Assembly (NCBI GenBank): GCA_002633005.1 | Contig: NMRA01000431.1 | Coordinates: 63,768 to 120,500 of the forward strand | From: Phoronis australis | Lineage: Eukaryota; Phoronida; Phoronidae | Reading direction: 5' to 3' | DNA: 56,733 bases | Shown: positions 44,581 through 56,500 of the stretch, piece after piece | Position numbering within the stretch: position 1 is the first letter of the stretch | How the letters are laid out: the number at the start of each line of letters is the position of its first letter | Position numbers and translations under genes: made by a program | Notes under the pieces: generated by a model | The model's database searches: none | What the model saw: the letters and a program-made list of their open reading frames with translations, nothing else | Told to the model about the DNA's origin: nothing

Positions 44581-47116
44581 TGAAACTCATGTTGGCTGAC
44601 ATCCCCTCCAACTTATTCGGTTACTATATGACCTTGGAACGTTGATAATTTTAAGGCAAACGTCTTATCTTGTAGTACATTATGAAAAGGACCTGTGCAT
44701 AACATGAAAAATAAAACGTTGGGTCCGTAGAACTGTACTTTTATCAATTGTGGGGTTAGGAAAAGAGAAAGTTTTTGACTAATAATTTTTTAAAATGGCT
44801 AAAAGTTTTCAGATGCTGTAGCCATTTTGGCTAAAACCCATAAAAGTGTAGCGCGAGCCCAGATTAGGATATACCTGAGCATAGCTGTGTAGGTTTTCAA
44901 AGTGTTGCTGATTTTTAACATATTATATTTCTCCATTATAAATGAGCTCAACGCTAAAAATCTTGGGGTTTTGAAGGCTGAAAATCCAGTAATTGAACGA
45001 CGCAAGTCGTTTTCTTGAGACCACCGAAATCTCTCAGTAAAAGCATGCTTAGCATAGTGGGATATCATCGGATTTGGAAAATGTGTTGAGAGCAGAACTT
45101 CAGCCTAACGTTCCAGGGAATTGGGTGACATTTAGAAAATGGTAAAAGGAACTTCCGTTTTGTCACACCTACTTAGCACTTGAAACATGAGCATTGATCA
45201 CTAATATGGCGAGATATCGCGACTTGCTGGGCCAATTGGTCTGGTGGAAGAAACTGACCTTGCTGACCTTGAAATGGCGACATGATTAGCTTTACCGTAA
45301 AATTTTAGTTGTAATGAACATTTTTTGTTTATGATGAAAATTCATTAAGATCTAAGCCTAGAAAGCATATCTGGGCGTTGAACAGGAGTTGAAACTGTAT
45401 ATAATGGTGTATCTCACCGTTCCAGAAAAGTATTAAAAATGTTCAAGTTTGCTGTTGAAATGTTCAGATTTTTAGCATAAAGCGATTGTTTCTTAATTAG
45501 AGAAACACCTTCAGATATTATGTCCACTGTTTTATTCAATTCTGATGTTTTATTTAGAGCAGCCATCATTCTTCCCTCATAGTGATTCTCATGAACACCA
45601 TCATTATCTCATTTATTCGATTCTGTTCTCAGAGATGTATTTTTCTCATCAACTGAAATTCAGATCTCCTGAACTTGTTTATATCTCATTGGCTGCTTTT
45701 TGTCTCTCACAAATGACATTCTTTTCTTCCAAATAGTTATTTTGTGGAGTCATTTTATGTTATGGTTACGCGGTGCTTTATTCAGAAGCAAAACTGATGT
45801 TGACAGGCAGTGAAATTCAGGAAGATTGTTTTAATTTATACATATTGTAGTGAATTTGTAAAACACCTAGGCCAATGGAGAAAACAACATGGGGTCCTTA
45901 TAATGATGCATTAGTGATGTTCTCTATCTACATGTCAAAAGGGATGCTGAACCCAGTTTTGACCCATTAACAGATACTGAAAACGACTTTCCCATCCCCT
46001 TCTCTGAAACAATGCCGTGTTACCGTCAACAACTAAAAAGTTGGGAGCATTGAAATTTTAAAACATACAAATCTGCTAAATAACGGGGCAAGCATGACCT
46101 ACGATTTAGGTGAGACAGACAGCTGCAGGGAAAGACCACCAGTTCGTGACTCGGAGAGTGCAAATTGTTACTTGAATCTTGCTTTTAATACTCGAGTGGG
46201 ACACAAGTGATGCATTAATTAATACAGAACCATTGGTTGAAATCGTCGGATTAGTGATCCTTTTAATGGCCAATATCATGACCGCTATACATGAAGAAGT
46301 GAATACAGACGAGCAGAAACAATTGCATCTTATAATTTCATGATTTGTCCTTAAATGGTATTGTATCGACTTTACAAACTGTCCCTCAGTTTTCTAAACA
46401 CAGTATACCTCGAATAATTGGTCACTTTCAGTAGTCAGGTTAGTACCGTGACGGCTGATGATTACTGGGCACCTGTGGTGCGCTTGGTCAGCAGTCTGGA
46501 AACCTTACACGAACGATATACCGACATCCCGATTGTGTTTCCAATTACCTATTGTCTCAGCACGCACAGTGTTGAAACTATTTCTGGCAAACTGACTGCC
46601 TATGGCGACCTGGGTCACAAGCTAGATTCTATTCATTCAGGATGGTCTCATGTAACACTAAGTTCAGTCACAAGACTAACTTGTGTACACCCAGCACGGG
46701 GTATAGTGTAAAACTAAATCCCGCCGCTGTCTGTGTATGGAGATACACCCTCACCGCATCATCAGGTTAGTTCATCAATATTACACATGTAGACCACCTG
46801 GGGTCGCTACCGTCGACTGCCTGCAGCTACTCGAGATACTTATTTTATCACTGAATAGTTAGTCCAAATAGTGTTTACTATTTATATATATATGTATAGA
46901 TTTGACTTGTAATTTTACATGTTAAAGTTTCCAAATGTCTAATGCTTCATGTATGTATCTCAGTATCTATCTTGCCTGTTTAAGTTTGTTTAAACTTTTT
47001 ATCCGTTTATCTTACCCACCCTTTGTGAATTTTTTCATGTGCGCTATTTCAATGAACTTGTATGACGACCGATATCCTAGGACCAATCAAAGAATAACAC
47101 ATGTAAATATCCATTT
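44581..47116. other. No gene seen; right part may be LINE 5' UTR
   Basis: The open frame at 46418-46711 is not recognisable. 46700-47116 lies directly before the LINE frames and may be its untranslated leader. Confidence 0.3.
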
Positions 47117-49568
47117 ATGGCCAACGTAAGCCAGTTTTCTGCTGGCGCAGCTCTTGATCCTGCTCCTCTATTATCTAGTTATGGAGGTGAGAATGCACTA
47201 GACTTCTGTCTCTTATATAAGTCCCTTGAATGTTGCACCGAGGCTCCAATTACCAAATCCCATTTTTTGATACAGAAGGAGTTAAAAACTTTCTTGAACT
47301 AAATAAATCAAGTCTAACCGTGTTAAGTATTAACATTCAATCACTTAACGCAAAATTCACTCAATTTGAATCATTCCTGCACAACATTCATTCTAAAGAA
47401 TTATTTTTCGACATTATCTTAATACAAGAACCATGGTTAACCACGACCAGCTGCCTTTCAGTCTTTCAAATTGACGGTTACAACATGTACTCCAAACCTG
47501 CATCTGGCTTATGTTCAACACACGGTGGCCTTATCACTTACGTAACTGATAATCTTCATGTCAAAAAAATCCAAGTTCTTGATACTTATTTTACGTTCGA
47601 AGGCCTACTCACTTTTATCTCTATTAACAACAAAAGCATCTGCGTCGGTAACTTTTACAGACCACTGACTTCACTTGTTAGAACCTTTGACGTACGTGTT
47701 TCTGTCCCATCATCGAAAACCTTCAAAATCAGCGTAAAACACTGATTTTAGGGGGAGATTATAACTTAAATCTTCTAGAGACACAAACAAATAATAAAGT
47801 TCAAACATTCCTGGATTTTATGACTAATCACAATTTAAGACCTTCAATTACATATCCTACACGTCTTAGCCCCACATCAGCAACTTTAATAGATAACTTC
47901 TTTACATTCACATCATACGGTCACATTCATACACACTCTGGTATTCTTCTCTCTTTGATTTCAGACCACTGTCCTATCTTCATTGCTTCAAAATCGATAA
48001 AGAAAATCTACCCTAAACGCCCTACTTTCGTCTCAAAATATTCTTACACACCGCAAACAAAAACTCACTTTCTCAATAGCTTACGGAACTGCAATATCAT
48101 GAAAAAGCTAGACCGCAGCCTAGATTGTGACCCCAATCACAACTACGCAATACTCAGTGATACTTTGACATATCTCACGAAAAAACACTGGTCCAAAAAT
48201 GTTAGATATAATAAACACAAACACGCGCTTAACTCGTGGATTACACCTGGTATTTTAATTTCCATTCGTTACCGAGATAAACTGTACAAACAGACCAAGA
48301 CAACCCCTCGCAACACACAATCCTACGCTACATGCCACAACAATCTTAAAGTATACAACAAGATTCTCAAAAAAAACTATAGATTCCGCCAAGCAATCTC
48401 ACTATTATGACACATTCGAAAAAGGGAAGTCTGACATAAATAAAACATGGGATACAATAAAGACAGTTATGAACAACGGCGTTCGAACAAAAAATGACAC
48501 CCCAGAATGTCTCTTACGTTCAGATAACACTAAAACCAGTGACCTACCCGAAATGGCAAGTTTATTCAACACCTACTTTACCCAAATTGGCCCATCCCTT
48601 TGTGAATCAATAACTATGATAAAAAACAAGAATTTCAAAGACTATCTTCCCACGCCGAACAAATTTAAGTTCTCTTTCAAACCAATTAATAATAAACATG
48701 TACTAGATATTATAAGAGACATGGACGCAAAAAATAGCACTGGTCATGACAATTTATCATCTAAAATTATCAAACTAAGCAGTCCTTTTATAACTGAACC
48801 TCTCACGACCATCATCAACCAGTGCTTGCACACTGGTATATTTCCAGATGCTCTAAAGATTGCTAAGGTGATCCCAGTTTTTAAACAACATGGTTTGGAC
48901 CGAGAGCACCCGGGCAATTATAGACCCATTTCTATTCTTCCAACAATCTCAAAAATATAGAAAAAATTATCCATAATTAACTTTCAACTTTCCTAAATGA
49001 AAATGATATACTTAATAAACACCAATATGGTTTCAGGAAATGTCATTCTACAGAACTTGCTTCGCTTGAACTTTTAGACCGCATTTGTTCCCATCTTGAT
49101 AATGACATGAATCCCCTGGTCATTTTTCTAGATCTCTCGAAAGCTTTCGACACAGTAGACCACCAAATACTCTTGCAAAATATAAATCACTATGGTATTA
49201 CTGGAGTTGAATATACTCTGTTTAAAAGTTATCTCTCAAACCGCACCGAATATGTTTCACTAAGTGACACAACTTCCAGTTGGTTACCAATATCTACCGG
49301 AGTTCCCCAAGGCTCTGTCCTTGGCCCACTTCTCTTCCTAGTACAACCCAAAATTTTAATTCCTCCGTCCAACAAATTGTCATCAAGAGCCTGTATTAGA
49401 TTTCAGATTCCTAGACTTATAAACAACAACGAAATACCAGTCTCTGCTCTAAATATAATAAAAACGCATTCTTTGCAAGCATTCTCCAGGTTCTTAACCA
49501 ATTTTATTATTAGCAACTACGATCCAGTTTGTCATATTTCCAATTGCTTCATATGTAACAGTGTCTAA
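47117..49568 (+). pseudogene. Broken LINE endonuclease-reverse transcriptase frame
   Basis: Endonuclease: VLSINIQSLNAKF, IILIQEPWL, GGLITYVTDN, NFYRPLTS, GGDYNLNL, LISDHCPIF. RT: STGHDNLSSKIIK, NYRPISILPTISKI, HQYGFRKCHST, VIFLDLSKAFDTVDHQ, ISTGVPQGSVLGPLLFL. Breaks: a frameshift near 47260, another between 47680 and 47760, one near 48410, a TAG at 48958-48960, and a deletion right after GPLLFL that removes the YADD block and joins the C-terminal part (FQIPRLINNNEIPVSALNII). It cannot make active RT. Confidence 0.85.
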
Positions 49569-49797
49569 TTGTATTCTCAAAATCTCCTGAGCTGTGCCAG
49601 TTTACTTCTTGGTTCCTGGCGTGTCTGTCGTTTTCAGCACTAATTCACTGTTTTCTTAAGTATTCCTACTGATCCATTTGTTTATCTTGTACAGGGGACC
49701 TTCTTATTAGCGGTCAATAACCTTTAGAAGGCCTCCTAACTGAAATCAAATTTTAATCAATGTATTATTATTATGTAATGTAAATAAAAGCATTTCT

Positions 49798-49853
49798 CTC
49801 GCTCTCTCTCCCTCTCCCCCTCCCCCCCTCCCTCTCCCTCTCTCTCTCTCTCT
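49798..49853 (+). repeat. (TC)n / CT-rich tail
   Basis: Pyrimidine simple repeat at the 3' end of the LINE. Confidence 0.85.
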
Positions 49854-49855
49854 GT

Positions 49856-50805
49856 CTTGATGTAATAGTGGATGAAAAAGCTTGATGATCGCCACAACCC
49901 AATACACAGATTAAGTTGTCTGGACAGCAGAAATACTGTCCAATTTTTCTAAAGCAGTCCAGGTGACAATTTGTACAAAAAGAAGAATCTACATTGTATG
50001 TTCTGGAGCAAGAATGGCGATTTTAAAGTGAAATTATGTAATGTACGGGAATTAGTAATGGTGAGCTACATTTATTCAAAATGTAAATAAATCTGTATTG
50101 ACAAAAAGATATCAAATCCAAATTGATTTACGCGACAATAGACTATCCGACGTATACTGTACTTCACAGCGCCCTCGTGTGATCAGAATGACGCTGCTAG
50201 TACTGCAGTGGTAATAAAAAGCTCTCAAGACTACAAATCCAGTATGAGGCACATGACTGAAATAGTAGAGTAAAACTTGTACAAGTATGGCTTACATAGT
50301 TGAATCAACTCAACTTGTAGATTAATGGTATTGGAACTGGTTAACAATTTTTTTCCAGTGCTGTACATTTATCCAGTTAGCTAGTAAGTGAACTTGCCTC
50401 TTCAGATAGAAAAGGGATTTTGTCATAAGTTGAACTTGACCTTTGCTAGTTTTACTGTTATTAAAGCAGCTATAAACAAACGTTCCATCCAAGAAGCAAA
50501 CTTTTGAGTTCGACCACTTACCACTGTAACATTGGTCTCTGCTTTGTTCATTAACTTACTTGGATGAGAAGTGATTTTTGGGTTTGCAAATAAATGACAG
50601 TTGGTTATTCTTCGAGACCATAACGCGACACATCCAGACAAGCCAACCTGTAGAGCCAGGGCAGATTTCAGTAACGCTAGGACCTTACAAGAAAAGCAAG
50701 GCTTCACGAGATTACACGAGGCGTTACCACGTAGGCTTTACGTGGCAACACCTGATTTTGGCTAGATTTTCTAACCCCAAGACAACTATTGAACTCTACC
50801 CAGAT
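49856..50805. other. No gene seen
   Basis: Between the LINE tail and the 142 bp MITE; open frames here are short and unrecognised. 50958-51593 holds the likely 3' UTR of the GT15-like gene. Confidence 0.35.
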
Positions 50806-50810
50806 CTCAA

Positions 50811-50952
50811 CATGGGCGGCGTAGCACTGAAAAAAAGTGGGGGGCTATAGCTCCCAGCCCCCCTGTAGACCCCATAGACCATGGCGCTACGGTAGAACTG
50901 AAAAAAGTGGGGGCTATGCCCCCCCCCATCCCCCTATGGTGCGCCGCCCATG
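50811..50952. mobile_element. 142 bp MITE, CATGGGCGGCG ends, 5 bp TSD
   Basis: 11 bp perfect inverted ends CATGGGCGGCG, flanked by CTCAA at 50806-50810 and 50953-50957. Internal duplication of the actgaaaaaagtggggg block. Same family as 17510-17583. Confidence 0.78.
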
Positions 50953-51074
50953 CTCAAGCAACAACAAACTGTTCATTCAAAGCTATGAAATCAACTCCAA
51001 TTTTAACAATTTGAGACCAGAAGTGGTTTAAATCAAAAGATGTTTTTTTTTGTGTTGGGAATTTATACTAAAAT

Positions 51075-51080
51075 TTTATT
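51075..51080 (-). promoter_or_regulatory. Possible polyadenylation signal of the GT15-like gene
   Basis: AATAAA on the - strand about 515 bases past the stop codon; the first clear hexamer downstream. Confidence 0.35.
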
Positions 51081-51593
51081 TAAGAAACATATTTGATAAC
51101 AAAGGTGGCCAATTACCTAAAACAATATTCAAAAGGGATCAGATGATGCATCACCAGATTTTTTAAGCTGTTAACCAGGGTTCTGTCAAAGAAACTAAGT
51201 TTTGATAGAGCATCTGTCACTACAAAACGGGTCTGCACTAGTTTCTTACCCAGTATGAAAAGTGATTTCTGAGCTTGTCAAGAGCTGACAGTTCATTTAG
51301 CTTGAGGCTAGGTTTGGCACACAAGATGTCCTGCTGTGATCAGATCTACTTGTTGAGACTGTTGTCAATGACTGACATCAAATTTGACCAAAGAGCGAGT
51401 TGATAACATAGTAAGAGGTCTAAATCCAACACTTGTTGATAGATAGCAGGTTTCTTGCACCTTTTCACGCCATTTGACTGAGTATCAACAGCTTTGTTGA
51501 CATGCTTATGATGATACTACAAAAACGGATCAAAAGTTCAAGATCATAAACCATAAAGTTAGATCAAAAAGGCTGATGTGTCTAAAATTGCTG

Positions 51594-52739
51594 TCAGACC
51601 ATTTTACTATTGATCAGTTCAAATTCTTCCCGTCGTCTAACAGTAAGTGACCTTCTTCGAAATCGGACAACCAATAAAAACAGAGCAAGGCCAACAATGC
51701 GCACAATTGTTAGCCTCAAGCAGACGTCTGTGAAATAAAACCAGTAATAGTAGTCCAAGCTCCTAGTGCACATGTGCCTATGCTTGTAGTAAATGTCTTT
51801 AAAAGCGTGAAGTTCTTCAGCTGTTGTAAACAACTTGAGAGCAGCAGTATGTACGATGGCACTGCTTAAGTTTAAGTCATTTTTCATGCTATAATTCTGT
51901 GCATATTTCAAGAACTTCTTAACTGTAGGCTGTCGCCAGAATTTCACATTACTTATTTCGAAGCTATCATGAAAAGCTTCGTTCTCCTTTACTCCCTGCA
52001 TTAAATTAGATTTCTTAATTTTGTTCTCTTTGACAAACTTTTCTACTAGAAATTTTACATCATTTGAACATTGACTTTTCTCAGTCACCACGAGTGTGTA
52101 GCCATATAGTTGTTTATGACTTTTCATATAAGAAAAGAGATCATAGCCAGTTGCATGAAATAACATTGAGTCATCGTCCATTTTCCATAAGTAGTCCACA
52201 TTATCAAATACAGGGTGGTCAAAAACCTCTGCCATGTGAAAAAGGTTCCACTGGTGATCATGAACATTCCTTAAACAATTCTGAACTGGTGCACTTTCAA
52301 CTTTTAGGTCATCTTGTAGCAGTGATGCATTGACTTGCTGGAAGAAGACGGGAGAACTGCTTCTTATTTTTATATCAACCATGTGCCAGTTTGGAAAATG
52401 GTTGTCATGAAATATCACCACAGGATACTGGTAGTGATTTGTGAAAAAGTTTTCAAGACGCCGTAAAGAGTAATGCTTCAGTCTGTAGACAGCATCTTCA
52501 TCTGAAGAGACTGCAAAGTATATTACAGCATGGGGCCGTCCAGTAAACTTCCATGAGTTCATGAGACGATTGAAACCACCAAGTTCCAATGTTGAGTCTA
52601 TGCTGCGTCGAGTGAGGTGGCTTGAGATGTTGAATACGACTTCTCCAAACAATTCATAGAAACTGTATCCAACGAACAAACCGAGTGACACCATGACCAA
52701 GGCACTTCCAAAGCGCAGTAGTTTCCATCTTAAAGACAT
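51594..52739 (-). CDS. GT15-like (Kre2/Mnt1-related) glycosyltransferase, type II membrane protein
   Basis: Single coding exon of 381 aa. A short basic N-terminus (MSLRWKLLRFG) is followed by a signal anchor (about residues 10-29), so the protein should face the Golgi lumen; a second hydrophobic stretch sits near residues 338-360 with a basic tail. The body follows the GT15 family order: RPHAVIYFAVSSDEDAVYRL, PVVIFHDNHFP, VFDNVDYLWKMDDDSML, YDLFSYM..KQLYGYTLVVTE, then FEISNVKFWRQP and a late YYKHRHMC. In yeast GT15 enzymes the metal site is WRVEPDV; here it is WKMDDDS, so a DxD-like version. The Glu of FEI, proposed catalytic in Kre2, is kept. A longer frame starts 57 bases upstream, but tttattttacag just before AAAATG is a strong 3' splice site, so I start at the second Met with a 5' UTR intron. 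Acceptor sugar unknown. Confidence 0.85.
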   Translation of the reverse strand: MSLRWKLLRFGSALVMVSLGLFVGYSFYELFGEVVFNISSHLTRRSIDSTLELGGFNRLMNSWKFTGRPHAVIYFAVSSDEDAVYRLKHYSLRRLENFFTNHYQYPVVIFHDNHFPNWHMVDIKIRSSSPVFFQQVNASLLQDDLKVESAPVQNCLRNVHDHQWNLFHMAEVFDHPVFDNVDYLWKMDDDSMLFHATGYDLFSYMKSHKQLYGYTLVVTEKSQCSNDVKFLVEKFVKENKIKKSNLMQGVKENEAFHDSFEISNVKFWRQPTVKKFLKYAQNYSMKNDLNLSSAIVHTAALKLFTTAEELHAFKDIYYKHRHMCTRSLDYYYWFYFTDVCLRLTIVRIVGLALFLLVVRFRRRSLTVRRREEFELINSKMV

Positions 52740-52745
52740 TTTCTG

Positions 52746-53603
52746 TAAAATAAAAAAATAAAGTTGTTTTAGTGTTGAGTCAGGACAGCATAACACAGGC
52801 GCAGACAGCTGGCATTTAGAGTGCCAGTTTCGTCTCAGTACTGAATGATAGGTACACCCGATGACGGGCTTGCAGTTATTAATAATAAATTAATTAGAAT
52901 CACACAAGTACAGAGAAATAACAGAACATAAAAACACAAGACAAAAGTACAAGTGCCAAGACTAATAACATAAAAACTTGTGATTGCCAGGTTCTCATCA
53001 GGAATGATTATATTTGACCACAGATACTAGTTAGTTTATGATTTAACTAGTGCGGGGAATGTTTACAAAAGACACATCAACTCTTCCCATACGAAAAGAC
53101 AATGTTTGCCGAATAAGAACAGGTTTATGCATTGCCAGTGCTTCCTAGTTAGTAGATTCGGTTAGCTCAGTGTGCTGGCCTAGTTCAGACGGTTGGATTG
53201 TCAGTGACTTCCAAGTCTCATCACTAAGGATACTGCTAAGTGTAGTGCTAACACCTGCACCTCTAGACACTCAGCACCGACTGGGCTGGCTATCCAGCCC
53301 CGGCCTTACTGGACTTTAATTGAGGTGAGAGTGACAAGACGATCGGAAGCTGAGGACGACTAACGAGTACCTACGTATAGACAAAACAACACTGGACGGC
53401 CTGGGCTCAGCCTCAGTCAATTGGTGACGTACTAAGCTGATGCAGGTAAGACAATTGGTAAAAAGCAGAATGGAATCACACAAATAATATTTTTGCGGCT
53501 TATGTCAGTCAGACACTACCAGATTAAGCCACGGCACCATAGACATAGTACATGACGGCACCATAGTCATACACTATATATATGTTGTCTATAATCTACG
53601 CCT
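52746..53603 (-). other. Upstream region of the GT15-like gene
   Basis: A strong acceptor (TTTATTTTACAG) at 52743-52754 on the - strand implies a noncoding first exon further right, which I cannot place. 53155-53200 has a tRNA-like box A (TAGCTCAGT) but no box B. Confidence 0.4.
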
Positions 53604-53612
53604 ACGGCACTG

Positions 53613-53676
53613 TAGGCAATGACCATCGCCTCTGTTGGCCCGAAGCAGAGGCGATGGTCATTGCCTAACAACCCTA
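53613..53676. mobile_element. About 64 bp collapsed copy of the MULE-like element
   Basis: 53614-53666 is a perfect 21 bp stem (AGGCAATGACCATCGCC...) with an 11-nt loop; stem and loop match the outer end of 21573-22461. Flanked by ACGGCACTG at 53604-53612 and 53677-53685, a 9 bp TSD if the trailing acaacccta belongs to the element. Confidence 0.65.
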
Positions 53677-53688
53677 ACGGCACTGAAG

Positions 53689-53765
53689 ACTATCAATGCT
53701 ACATCTATTCTAAGCCGTAAACTGCTAGTAGGAGGCCTAGTAGTATTTTAGTGAAAGTACCACAT
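53689..53765 (+). repeat. 77 bp direct repeat, left copy, ending at a single N
   Basis: Identical to 54483-54559 (actatcaatgctacatctat...). The copy stops exactly at the N at 53766, which suggests an unmerged assembly overlap. Confidence 0.85.
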
Positions 53766-54194
53766 NATATAGCAAAATACATTCAATAAATCGTGAAAAG
53801 TTGCCGATTCTACAAGATTGTTCAATTTTGAGATTTTTTAAAGTTTAAAATTACTTTTTTGAATATGCATTTACTAATACAGGAGCATTAATGTTTCAGT
53901 GACCTTTCTATGATGATGTTATGACATCCTGAAAGTTTCAGAGTTCTATGTGTGTCCTTTTTTAAAATATAGGGTCTTGAAGTTGCACTCAGAGTGAAAA
54001 ACGCAGCGTCACAAACCAGAAAAAAACTAAGTCGAGTTGTTTTTTTCCAATTTTGAACACCTTAGTAATCATCACAGGTACAACTTATCACAAATTTAGC
54101 TGATTAGTCTTAAAATACAAGACAGTAAGAACAAGTTAGCTCATTTTTAGCAGTTTATAAACTATATTGTTAAAATAATTCAAGCTTAAACTCT

Positions 54195-54367
54195 TGGTTG
54201 ACTACAATTCCGAATTTTAAACACCGAATTCCAGAAAAAGGGCCTATTTTTGGGCGACAAAAATGCCTGTAGCATCAAAANTGGTTGACCACAATTCCGA
54301 ATTTTAAACACCGAATTCCAGAAAAAGGGCCTATTTTTGGGCGACAAAAATGCCTGTAACATCAAAA
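54195..54367 (+). repeat. 86 bp duplication around a single N
   Basis: 54195-54280 and 54282-54367 are near-identical (two substitutions), separated by the N at 54281. Most likely a contig-end overlap rather than a biological tandem. Confidence 0.8.
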
Positions 54368-54482
54368 CCCCTCAACCGTTTTTAAAAATTCAAAAAGCAG
54401 CAAATTATACTCAATGAGGGCTTTCATTTGAATGCCTCTTCATGTAATTTTGTTAAACTTGAAATTTTGGTTTGCTCACCCT

Positions 54483-54559
54483 ACTATCAATGCTACATCT
54501 ATTCTAAGCCGTAAACTGCTAGTAGGAGGCCTAGTAGTATTTTAGTGAAAGTACCACAT
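54483..54559 (+). repeat. 77 bp direct repeat, right copy
   Basis: Identical to 53689-53765; the flanking unique sequence resumes at gctagtatgaac. Confidence 0.85.
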
Positions 54560-54570
54560 GCTAGTATGAA

Positions 54571-54652
54571 CAACAGGCACTCGATCTCCCACGATCACCA
54601 GTAATGTTTCTTATAATGGTTGAGTCGTCGAGAAATTCGTCTGCCTGTGGTA
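54571..54652 (+). repeat. Diverged relative of the 111 bp MITE
   Basis: CAGGCACTCGATC at the left and GAGAAATTCGTCTGCCTGTG at the right resemble the ends of 639-749; no TSD seen. Confidence 0.4.
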
Positions 54653-55388
54653 AGAATGTTCAACTCGTAGACATCACATACATGTTCAACAAGAACGTTG
54701 TTCACACATTGGACACGAGGTGTCGCTTGTGGTAAACTACTTTGCGATTGTCGCTTTGAGTGAAAGACGCGTGAAAGAAATGACTGCGTCCGAGCTTCAG
54801 CAATTGAAAGCTGAAGAGAAAATGCTGATTTCAATTGCAAGCAAGTTAAATGATCAATTGAATCGGTTGAAAGTAAGTTTGTGGATGCAAAGAGGAGGGG
54901 GGAGGTTGTCATGTGAAAGTCAAAGGCAGCCAATACGTAACCAAGGAGTGTAGGCTAGTATTCACCTCTTTCACGAACGCGGGGCGCTGCTGTCGTGTTG
55001 ATCGAAAACCAGGCCCCTTGACTGCAAGGTGTTGTGGTCAAAAGACTTATCAACGTTACCAAAAATCAAGTTGTCTGATGTTGAATCGATCTCCAAAAAA
55101 CATACCAATACTTACGGCAACTAGACTTTTACCCTCCTCAGCCATTCCTTAGTAGTTTTCCCTCTTTTGAAAAAGTGTGGAAGTCAGGGATATATAATAA
55201 TATACCCAGGCTTTTAGTTTTAGTCTTGAAAAACCCTGCTCGCCAGCTGGGCGAGTGCCGGAGCCAGAAAATCTACTCGCCAAGCGCGAAGTTCGGTCAC
55301 CCGGCCGTTGGCGCCAGTCACCACAAACTTGCTGCTAATTTAAATAAAAATCATCGTTTCGTGCACTGATGTCACCATCTATTAGGGC

Positions 55389-56500
55389 TACCGTATTCGC
55401 TCTAATAAGTGCCCAGGGGGACTCTTTTTGTAGCCTACGGCAGTTAAAACCTGGTCTCCGAAACGGGTGAAATCGGAAGCTAGGATTCATCAAATTTACG
55501 CGCTGTGACGTATGTGTAACCTATGACAGACTAGCTACAAAACTGTGGTGCATTGCTATCAAACTCTGTTGTTAAATTACGATCTTTTTAAAAAAATCAT
55601 TGTGCTGAAATCCCAGGGCGAAAACTTGCCGACTGATGCGTCGCTGCTTTGCGATCGTCGATAGGGCAACTTGAATTCTTGAGTAAAAATAGTTTCGACT
55701 CAAATTACCTGAAATCCTCCCAAATAGCCTTTCCTAAGATTCTTGAGTTCCTGTGGACTCGGAGTTGGGATTAACCGCAGATTAAGTCAAAATCTGCGCT
55801 AGATCGCACCCCGCGACGAGAAAAATCTGGACGAACACATATGTTGTTGTCACGTGACGTTTGTATTGAAGTGAATCGGCTGGTGTGCACCGAGTGAGCG
55901 AGCGCGTGCGTGTCATCAGTGTTCATTTGCCAGAGTAGCAGGCCCAATGAGCTGTATAATGTAGTATATTTATCTCATTGAGCAGGCCCACATGTTATAT
56001 GTGGGCCCTAGCGCGCGCTTCTTGGCCAAGTTCCGATTCGCGGTTTTTATAATTTTTCGTGTACAAAACAATCTGGATTCCTGTTGTGGGAGAGGATCTG
56101 TACGGGAAAGATACAATACCAATCCCGTTGACCTGAGTACGCTGCGCCTGTTCTGATCAGGGCCAGACCATGTAGTGTGACACTTTCCTCGCAAGATCAG
56201 CAAATCTTTTGCATTCTTTTTGAAGCACTGCGGAATGGTTTGAAGTGTACAGCCACGGCTAAATACCGACATAGCGGCGAGGCTCGTGGTCTACTAGAAA
56301 TTACGCGCACAATGATTTTTCAGAGCTGTCGGATATTATTGATAAATTGAATACATTTACTGTAGAATTTTAGAACTGTGAGGTAAGACATTTTTCGCAC
56401 TGATATATACACATTCATGGACTGGGCGCTTATTTTAGCGAAGTCTGAAAACGAGTGGGGACGCTTATAGGGGCATGGGCGCTTATTAGGACGAATGTTA
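55389..56500. mobile_element. TA-flanked element, second near-complete copy
   Basis: TACCGTATTCGCTCTAATAA at the left, GGGCGCTTATTAGG at the right, interior shared with 28994-30475 (ggattcctgttg.gggagag, agatcagcaaa). Shorter than the first copy. Confidence 0.6.

Larger units (their letters stand above)
47117..49855 (+). mobile_element. Non-LTR retrotransposon (LINE), CR1/L2-like, inactive
   Basis: AP endonuclease then reverse transcriptase in one broken reading path, followed by a short 3' UTR, gtaaataaaag and a (TC)n tail (49798-49853). The order EN-RT and motifs such as LSINIQSLNAKF point to the CR1/L2/Crack group. Placement in a clade is tentative. Confidence 0.85.

Noticed and set aside
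46418-46711. 97 aa frame before the LINE
   Set aside because: No recognisable motif; too far from the endonuclease frame to be called ORF1.
53155-53230. tRNA or tRNA-derived SINE head
   Set aside because: Box A-like GGTTAGCTCAGTGTG is present but there is no box B and no cloverleaf.
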